Part shown: one piece after another, positions 15,158 through 19,380 of the stretch | Layout: the number at the start of each line of letters is the position of its first letter | Numbering within the stretch: the stretch's first letter is position 1 | From: Bacilli bacterium | GTDB taxonomy: Bacteria > Bacillota_I > Bacilli_A > RF39 > UBA660 | Assembly: GCA_016293205.1 (NCBI GenBank) | Contig: JAEDES010000022.1 | Span: forward strand, 1 to 19,380 | Direction: 5' to 3' | Length of the DNA stretch: 19,380 nt | Position numbers and translations under genes: made by a program | Notes under the pieces: generated by a model | Told to the model about the DNA's origin: nothing | Database searches by the model: none | Seen by the model: only the letters and a program-made list of their open reading frames with translations

Positions 15158-15180
15158 ATCATTTTGATAAACAAAATGAT
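15158..15180 (-). other. Inverted repeat between the 157-residue gene and tRNA-Arg
   Basis: A perfect 9-bp stem (15158-15166 with 15172-15180) and a 5-base loop, overlapping the upstream stop codon. The tail on the minus strand is only UUUCUAU and then the tRNA begins. It may be a weak terminator or a processing stem that sets the 5' side of the tRNA. Confidence 0.5.
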
Positions 15181-15653
15181 TAATTTTTATATTTACAAAG
15201 TGCACCAGTTGATGCATATTGTTCTTTTAATTTCGTAATTGATATTTTATTATTTTTAATTACTTCATTAAATGATGAATCTACTTTGATTAATTCATCT
15301 AAATCTATTTTACTATAATTAATTATAGTTTTTGAAGTTAGTGTGTTTTCTTTTATAGAAATAGTATTTTGATAATGAGGTATTTCATTAAATCTTAGAT
15401 ACATCATTTCTAAATTAGTTTTATAATCATTTAATAATGTTACATCATATGTATTTATTGTTTCTATTGATACTAATTTAGTGACATATTTCTTTTTATA
15501 TTCTACTTTATATATAGTTTTAAATGATACACTATCTTCTTCATAAGTATTAGTACATACCAAGGTACCTGAATAGATTTTTATATTATAACCTATTATT
15601 ACTGTTAAAATTAATACTATTATTATTGTTGTAGATATTATAATTTTCTTCAT
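15180..15653 (-). CDS. Small membrane-anchored extracytoplasmic protein (157 aa), function unknown
   Basis: An N-terminal hydrophobic helix (about 4-22) acts as an uncleaved anchor or signal peptide; there is no lipobox cysteine at the right place. The outer part, about 130 residues, looks beta-rich (alternating hydrophobic residues, many Thr/Ser/Tyr). It has only two cysteines, C33 and C153, near the two ends, which could form a disulfide. It vaguely recalls DUF1307/YehR-type small lipoproteins, but I would not assign it. The ATG lies 1 bp after the RNase J stop, with its ribosome binding site (CAAGAGATTT) inside that gene, so translation is probably coupled. tRNA-Arg follows 28 bp later. 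Confidence 0.75.
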   Translation of the reverse strand: MKKIIISTTIIIVLILTVIIGYNIKIYSGTLVCTNTYEEDSVSFKTIYKVEYKKKYVTKLVSIETINTYDVTLLNDYKTNLEMMYLRFNEIPHYQNTISIKENTLTSKTIINYSKIDLDELIKVDSSFNEVIKNNKISITKLKEQYASTGALCKYKN

Positions 15654-15654
15654 A

Positions 15655-17307
15655 TTAAATCTCTTGAATTACTGTAATGATCATTGGTTTTGATTCTGTT
15701 TCTTTGTAGAAAAATTTACCTAGAACATCACGTACATCATTCTTTATTTTGGAATAGTCTACTCTTTTAGCGTTTGTTACTATTGAAGTTTCAATTACTT
15801 CTTTAGATATTGTTTTTGTTTCTTCTAGAAGATCTTGGCTTTCTTTTACATAGATGAATCCTCTAGTTATAATTTCTGGACCACCTACGATAGCTTTAGT
15901 ATTTTTATCTAGTGTACAACTGATAATTACAATACCATTTTCTCCTAGCATTTCACGATCTTTTAATACTAAGTCTCCAATATCTCCTTGATTTTTTCCA
16001 TCAATTAGAATTTCATCTACTTGGATATGTTCTGTTGAGTTTGTATTCTTTCCTTTTACAAATTCTACAACATCACCATTTTGTTTTAATAAAATATTTT
16101 CTACTGGAATACCTAATTCTTCAGCTATTTCAGCATTAGCATATTGATGACGATATTCTCCTTTTACTGGCATATAATATTTTGGATTCATTAAGTTAAT
16201 CATTAACATTAGGTCTTCACGTGATGCATGGTGAAGAAGATGTTTCTTACTTGATAGGCTTACAGCATTTGCTCCTAACATTGCAATTTCATCCATAATA
16301 ATAGCCATTCTTTTTTCTATTCCTGGATAACTTGGTTCTGTTATAAAGATTGTATCTGTTTCTTTTATTTTAATAAATTTATCATATCCTTTAATTATTC
16401 TTTCTAGATTAGCGAAAGGTTTTTCTTTTTCATCTGAAATTAAAATTAATGGATTTTTTGTTTCTATATCAGTTAATGATCCAATCTTTGATTGATCAAT
16501 AGTTAAATATCCTTGTGATATAGCTTTATTAATCATATCTTGTAATGTTTTACCCATAATAACTACTTTTCTATGAGTTTTTGATACTTCATTAAATATT
16601 TCTTGAATTCTATAGAAATGTGCAGGTAAAACAGTTGCAATAATTCTATTTTCATTCTTATGTAATACTTCTCTAATAAATCCAGCTACTCTATTATTTG
16701 GAGATGTATGACCAGTTTTATCAGCATAGAATGATTCTGCTAGTAAACATAAAACTCCTTGTTTTCCAACATATGCAAGTTTTCCAATATCAGTTTTGTA
16801 TGCTCCCATCATAGTTGAATCAAATACGAAGTCTCCTGTATAAACAATGGCTCCATCTTCAGTATATAAAACATAACATACTGCATCTGGAATAGAATGT
16901 GTTACACTGATTGGAAATAGAGCATTCTTTCCAAAAGATAATTTTGAATGAGGTCTTATCTCTTTGAAGTTTGCTTTAGATATTTGTTCTTCAGTTAAAT
17001 CATTTTTTACTATTTCTAAAGTTAATTTTGTACCATATACAGGTACATCAGGTAATTGTTCTAAAATATCAGGGATAGCTCCCATATTACCTTCATGTCC
17101 ATGTGTTAAGAATATACCTTTTACATTCTTAATATTTTTAATTAAGTAATCATAATTTGGAATAATATAATCAATCCCTAAATTAGAATCATTATCATAC
17201 TTTAGTCCGGCATCAAATACGAAAATATCTTTATCTACATTAATAATGTACATATTCTTACCATTTTCGTTTAGACCACCTAAACTAAATATTTTTATTT
17301 TACTCAT
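15655..17307 (-). CDS. rnjB: Ribonuclease J2-type protein
   Basis: A metallo-beta-lactamase/beta-CASP ribonuclease of the RNase J group, which carries out mRNA decay and 5'-end maturation. The 550-residue length is typical (J1/J2 about 555). The key metal motif, HxHxDH in active RNase J1, reads HGHEGN here (H69, H71, G73, N74), so the Asp and second His that bind the second metal are lost. From memory, B. subtilis RNase J2 has the similar HGHEEN, and the GPEIITRGF segment also looks J2-like. D32, H137 and D159 are kept. The beta-CASP segment reads HHASREDL where J1 has SGHGSQEEL. It is expected to have weak activity alone and to work with an RNase J1 encoded elsewhere. AAGGAAGAG precedes the start. 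It sits downstream of rnc with its own promoter and a structured leader. Confidence 0.9.
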   Translation of the reverse strand: MSKIKIFSLGGLNENGKNMYIINVDKDIFVFDAGLKYDNDSNLGIDYIIPNYDYLIKNIKNVKGIFLTHGHEGNMGAIPDILEQLPDVPVYGTKLTLEIVKNDLTEEQISKANFKEIRPHSKLSFGKNALFPISVTHSIPDAVCYVLYTEDGAIVYTGDFVFDSTMMGAYKTDIGKLAYVGKQGVLCLLAESFYADKTGHTSPNNRVAGFIREVLHKNENRIIATVLPAHFYRIQEIFNEVSKTHRKVVIMGKTLQDMINKAISQGYLTIDQSKIGSLTDIETKNPLILISDEKEKPFANLERIIKGYDKFIKIKETDTIFITEPSYPGIEKRMAIIMDEIAMLGANAVSLSSKKHLLHHASREDLMLMINLMNPKYYMPVKGEYRHQYANAEIAEELGIPVENILLKQNGDVVEFVKGKNTNSTEHIQVDEILIDGKNQGDIGDLVLKDREMLGENGIVIISCTLDKNTKAIVGGPEIITRGFIYVKESQDLLEETKTISKEVIETSIVTNAKRVDYSKIKNDVRDVLGKFFYKETESKPMIITVIQEI

Positions 17308-17330
17308 TTTTCTCTTCCTTTCTTATTATT

Positions 17331-17421
17331 CTTGATGACAAAAGAAAAATATTTTAACTATTTTTATTCTTTTTATATATAAATTTGGAAACGGTTTAAA
17401 AAAATATTTTTTTACATCAAG
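17331..17421 (-). promoter_or_regulatory. Possible structured leader of the rnjB-like gene
   Basis: The leader of about 125 nt contains complementary heptamers CTTGATG and CATCAAG (plus 17331-17337 and 17415-17421) that could close a domain of about 90 nt. Inside it is an A7/T7 hairpin-prone stretch. It matches no riboswitch I know; it may be a structural or autoregulatory element. Confidence 0.3.
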
Positions 17422-17439
17422 GTTCAAAATAACATTAAA

Positions 17440-17468
17440 ATTATATCATTAATTAAAAAAAATAGCAA
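17440..17468 (-). promoter_or_regulatory. rnjB promoter overlapping the rnc terminator
   Basis: On the minus strand, TTGCTA (plus 17463-17468), 17 bases and TATAAT (plus 17440-17445) preceded by TGA. The -35 is the distal arm of the rnc terminator, and the U-run is the start of the spacer. Confidence 0.6.
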
Positions 17469-17479
17469 TTAAACTGCTA
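17463..17479 (-). terminator. rnc terminator
   Basis: A TAGCA/TGCTA stem (17463-17467 with 17475-17479) and a loop holding the rnc stop codon, followed on the minus strand by eight U. The stem is short, so some read-through into rnjB is likely. Confidence 0.6.
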
Positions 17480-18134
17480 ATTTTTTTAAGGCTTCTTTCG
17501 CTGCTTCTTGTTCAGCTTCTTTCTTAGATTGGCCTACTCCTACTCCATAAGTTATACCATCTACTTCAACTTCAACAGTAAATACTCTTTCATGAGCCGG
17601 TCCTTCTTCTTTTATTAAATTATATGTTAAACTCTTTTGAACTGTTTGAACATATTCTTGTAATGCAGATTTATAATCACTAAAGAATGTTATATCTGGA
17701 TTTTCTATATATGGAACAATTATTTGTAATACTGTTTTTCTAGCAGTTGCATATCCTAAATCTAAGTATATTGCTCCTATTAAGGCTTCAAATATATCAG
17801 CAACAATAGCTTTTTTGAATTTTCCACCTTCTTTTTCTTCTCCATGCCCTACTTTGATATATTCATTTAAACCTAAGTTCATTGAATATTCGAATAAAGC
17901 ATTTTCACATACATAACTAGCTCTTATTTTTGTCATTTCGCCTTCTTTTTCTTTTTGATTAGAATAAAGATAGTCTGCAACTACTAAATCTAAGACTGCA
18001 TCTCCTAAAAATTCTAATCTTTCATAGTCATTTTTGGCTTTATGTTCATTTGCATATGAACTATGAGAAAAAGCTGTTACATATAATTTTTTATTTTTTG
18101 GACTAATATTTAATTTTTCAAATAATTTTTCCAT
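17469..18134 (-). CDS. rnc: Ribonuclease III
   Basis: A double-strand-specific endoribonuclease that processes rRNA precursors and structured mRNAs, working as a homodimer. The 221-residue length is canonical. The family signature ERLEFLGDAVLDL is at 38-50, with the catalytic acids E41 and D45 there and D113 and E116 in ADIFEALIGAIYLDLG. A linker leads to a C-terminal double-stranded RNA-binding domain (about 153-219) ending in the KKEAEQEAAKEAL helix. AAGGTG lies before the start. The promoter (18151-18179) is nearly ideal. Many Bacillota place rnc with acpP/smc/ftsY; here it is beside an rnjB-like gene instead and divergent from yidD. Identification is secure. Confidence 0.97.
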   Translation of the reverse strand: MEKLFEKLNISPKNKKLYVTAFSHSSYANEHKAKNDYERLEFLGDAVLDLVVADYLYSNQKEKEGEMTKIRASYVCENALFEYSMNLGLNEYIKVGHGEEKEGGKFKKAIVADIFEALIGAIYLDLGYATARKTVLQIIVPYIENPDITFFSDYKSALQEYVQTVQKSLTYNLIKEEGPAHERVFTVEVEVDGITYGVGVGQSKKEAEQEAAKEALKKLAV

Positions 18135-18150
18135 TTATATCACCTTCATC

Positions 18151-18179
18151 ATTATACCAAATAATATCTTAAATGATAA
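18151..18179 (-). promoter_or_regulatory. rnc promoter
   Basis: On the minus strand, TTATCA (plus 18174-18179), 17 bases and a perfect TATAAT (plus 18151-18156) preceded by TGG. Confidence 0.65.
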
Positions 18180-18188
18180 TACTTATAA

Positions 18189-18217
18189 TTGATATTTTTT
18201 ACTTATTATAGTAAAAT
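18189..18217 (+). promoter_or_regulatory. yidD promoter giving a leaderless message
   Basis: TTGATA (18189-18194), 17 bases and TAAAAT (18212-18217). The normal start point, 7 bases after the -10, is 18224, the A of the yidD ATG. There is no ribosome binding site in between. Confidence 0.55.
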
Positions 18218-18223
18218 TGTAAT

Positions 18224-18448
18224 ATGAAAAAAATATTAATTTGGATTATACAATTATATCAAAAGATTCCATTTAGTAGTCATAATAGTTGTAGATTTAT
18301 ACCAACTTGTTCTAATTATGCGATTGAAGCAATAGATAGATTTGGTTCTATAAAAGGAGGTTATCTTACTATTAGACGAATACTTAGATGTAATCCTTTT
18401 GGTAAAAGTGGTTATGATCCTGTACCAATAAAGGAGAAGAAAAAATGA
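18224..18448 (+). CDS. yidD: YidD, membrane protein insertion efficiency factor
   Basis: A small membrane-associated protein that assists the YidC insertase. The 74-residue length is normal. The family pattern is complete: an N-terminal amphipathic/hydrophobic helix (about 3-16), CRFIPTCSNYAIEA with C23 and C29, GSIKGG, RRILRC with C56, and YDPVP near the end. In most bacteria yidD sits next to rpmH, rnpA and yidC; here it is detached from that cluster. The ATG has no upstream purine-rich ribosome binding site, unlike the other genes here, and the promoter spacing predicts a leaderless mRNA. It overlaps the following lipoprotein gene by 4 bp (ATGA), so the two are translated in tandem. TGA is the stop. 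Confidence 0.95.
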   Translation: MKKILIWIIQLYQKIPFSSHNSCRFIPTCSNYAIEAIDRFGSIKGGYLTIRRILRCNPFGKSGYDPVPIKEKKK

Positions 18449-19314
18449 AATTAAAAAAGATTATATTTGGTGGTTTAGTTTTAGTTAGTAGTTTATTAGT
18501 TTCTGGTTGTTCTAAAGATAACATGGATAACATTGAAATTATTGTTACTAATTATCCTAATGAATACATAGTTAAAGAGTTATACGATGAGCATGCTAAT
18601 ATTACTTCTATTTATCCTGATGGAGTTGATATTAATAATTATAAAATTAATAAAAAACAAAAGAATGATTTTAGTAAAACAGATTTATTTGTATATAATG
18701 GATTAATTGAAAAAGAAAGAGATCTTGCGGTTGATTTATTAAGTATAAATCCTGATTTAAAGATTATTGATTCAGCATATGTATTAGAAACTGATTATTC
18801 ACCTGAAGAATTATGGTTAAATCCTTCTTCATTACTAATGATGGCTCAAAATGTTAGAATTGGGTTAGAAGAATATATTACAAGTACTTATTTAAAGAAA
18901 GAAGTAGATGAAGCTTATGATGATTTAAAAATTAGATTAAGTGAATTAGATGCTGATTACAGATTAACAGTTGAAAGTACAAATAATAAAACTATAGTAG
19001 TTGCAAATAGTGCTTTAAAATTCTTAGAGAAGTTTGGTTTAGAAGTTATTTGTGTTGATAGTGATGCAACTGATAAGACTATTAGTGTTGTTGAAGATTT
19101 AATTAATTCTAAAGAAATAAGTTATATTTATTCATTTAAAGAAGAATTGCTTAGTGAAAAAGCTCAAAAGTTAGTAGATACTTATAATACTATTAGTGTT
19201 GAAAAGCTTAATAAATTAGATAACTTATCTGATAGTAATCGTAGTAATAAAGAAAATTACATTTCTATAATGACTGATAATTTAGATTTATTAAAGAAAG
19301 AATTATATCAATAA
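18445..19314 (+). CDS. Divergent ZnuA/TroA-fold lipoprotein lacking metal-binding histidines
   Basis: A 289-residue lipoprotein: lysine-rich start, hydrophobic core and lipobox VSGC with C22 as the lipidated residue. The rest follows the metal ABC transporter binding-protein (ZnuA/TroA/PsaA) plan: NYPNEYIVKEL, the GVDINNYKI segment where family members have GVDPHxYEP, the ELWLNP segment where they have DPHxWLDP, and VVANSALKFLEKFGL where they have a SHxAFxYL-like motif. In all three places the metal-ligand His is replaced (N64, E122, N188), and the whole protein has one histidine (H50). It therefore probably does not bind zinc or manganese in the usual way. AAGGAGAAG inside the end of yidD serves as its ribosome binding site. 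No ABC permease or ATPase gene is in the window. Confidence 0.75.
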   Translation: MKLKKIIFGGLVLVSSLLVSGCSKDNMDNIEIIVTNYPNEYIVKELYDEHANITSIYPDGVDINNYKINKKQKNDFSKTDLFVYNGLIEKERDLAVDLLSINPDLKIIDSAYVLETDYSPEELWLNPSSLLMMAQNVRIGLEEYITSTYLKKEVDEAYDDLKIRLSELDADYRLTVESTNNKTIVVANSALKFLEKFGLEVICVDSDATDKTISVVEDLINSKEISYIYSFKEELLSEKAQKLVDTYNTISVEKLNKLDNLSDSNRSNKENYISIMTDNLDLLKKELYQ

Positions 19315-19325
19315 AAAAGAACCAT
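19313..19325 (+). other. Left arm of an apparently interrupted terminator
   Basis: Directly after the lipoprotein stop, the 12 bases AAAAAGAACCAT (19314-19325) are identical to the left arm and loop start of the terminator at 4006-4017. The matching GGTTCTTTTT arm is absent. The sequence changes to the IS-like end at 19327. Confidence 0.35.
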
Positions 19326-19326
19326 T

Positions 19327-19380
19327 TGAACTAGTCAACAAAATGTAGACAGTTTATAAAAAAGACACTAGAACCCTGAT
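19327..19380. mobile_element. Possible terminus of an IS3-family (IS150-like) insertion sequence
   Basis: The stretch starting TGAACTAGTCAACAAAATGT and continuing AGACA resembles, from memory, the terminal inverted repeats of IS3/IS150-group elements (TG-ACT ... AAA-GT-AGACA). No transposase is visible because the window ends 54 bases later, so this is a pattern-based suggestion. Confidence 0.35.

Noticed and set aside
18224..18448. Genetic code 4 (TGA read as Trp), as in Mollicutes
   Set aside because: yidD ends at TGA exactly where YidD proteins normally end, overlapping the next start, and tryptophans in the window are encoded by TGG.
1..19380. CRISPR arrays or other regularly spaced repeats
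   Set aside because: I saw no repeated units with regular spacing anywhere in the window.

Overview
The window looks like chromosomal DNA of a very AT-rich, low-GC Gram-positive bacterium. It is probably an anaerobic or host-associated member of the Bacillota (Bacilli / Erysipelotrichia-type lineages related to the wall-less Mollicutes). Supporting signs are strong AGGAGG-type ribosome binding sites, an RNase J2-type nuclease, an LCP (LytR-CpsA-Psr) cell-wall protein, a desulfoferrodoxin (a marker of anaerobic superoxide handling) and Bacillus-like tRNAs. The standard code (table 11) is used: yidD ends normally at TGA in an ATGA overlap and tryptophans are TGG, so this is not a code-4 Mollicute. 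The lineage is my inference.

Layout, left to right. 1-2618: mutS (minus), with a promoter for a gene beyond the left edge. 2751-4007: a short-chain dehydrogenase resembling 3-alpha-hydroxysteroid dehydrogenase, with an unusual acidic tail. 4031-5377 and 5494-5958: a solitary VirD4/TraG-like coupling ATPase, divergent from a one-domain AraC-type regulator. 5981-7633: glutamyl-tRNA synthetase. 7690-7853: a compact, apparently independent short transcription unit with its own promoter and terminator and a possible 23-residue peptide. 7858-8886: a DUF6512-like membrane protein with a histidine-rich tail, and upstream of it a frameshifted YbaK/ProX editing deacylase missed by simple ORF calling. 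9028-10190: desulfoferrodoxin and TraX. 10266-10342: tRNA-Met(CAT). 10464-12352: a small unknown gene convergent with a ClpX-like unfoldase that has a replaced N-terminus. 12439-14968: a two-pass membrane protein and the LCP protein. 15075-18134: rnc, an rnjB-like gene, a small membrane-anchored protein and tRNA-Arg(CCT). 18224-19314: yidD (probably leaderless) overlapping a ZnuA/TroA-fold lipoprotein that has lost its metal-binding histidines. 19327-19380: a possible end of an IS3-family element.

Functional themes are RNA processing and translation (gltX, a broken prolyl-tRNA editing gene, rnc, rnjB, two tRNAs), the cell envelope (LCP, YidD, lipoprotein, TraX, two small membrane proteins), genome maintenance (mutS) and oxidative stress (desulfoferrodoxin).

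Two compact-genome habits recur. Most promoters carry an extended -10 element (TGnTATAAT). Many stop codons lie inside or beside the hairpin of the gene's own terminator, several of them shared by convergent genes. No gene-free stretch exceeds 300 bases. I see no CRISPR array, prophage or complete mobile element. The least ordinary items are the ClpX paralogue, the histidine-less ZnuA-like protein, the orphan VirD4 ATPase and the short transcription unit upstream of gltX.
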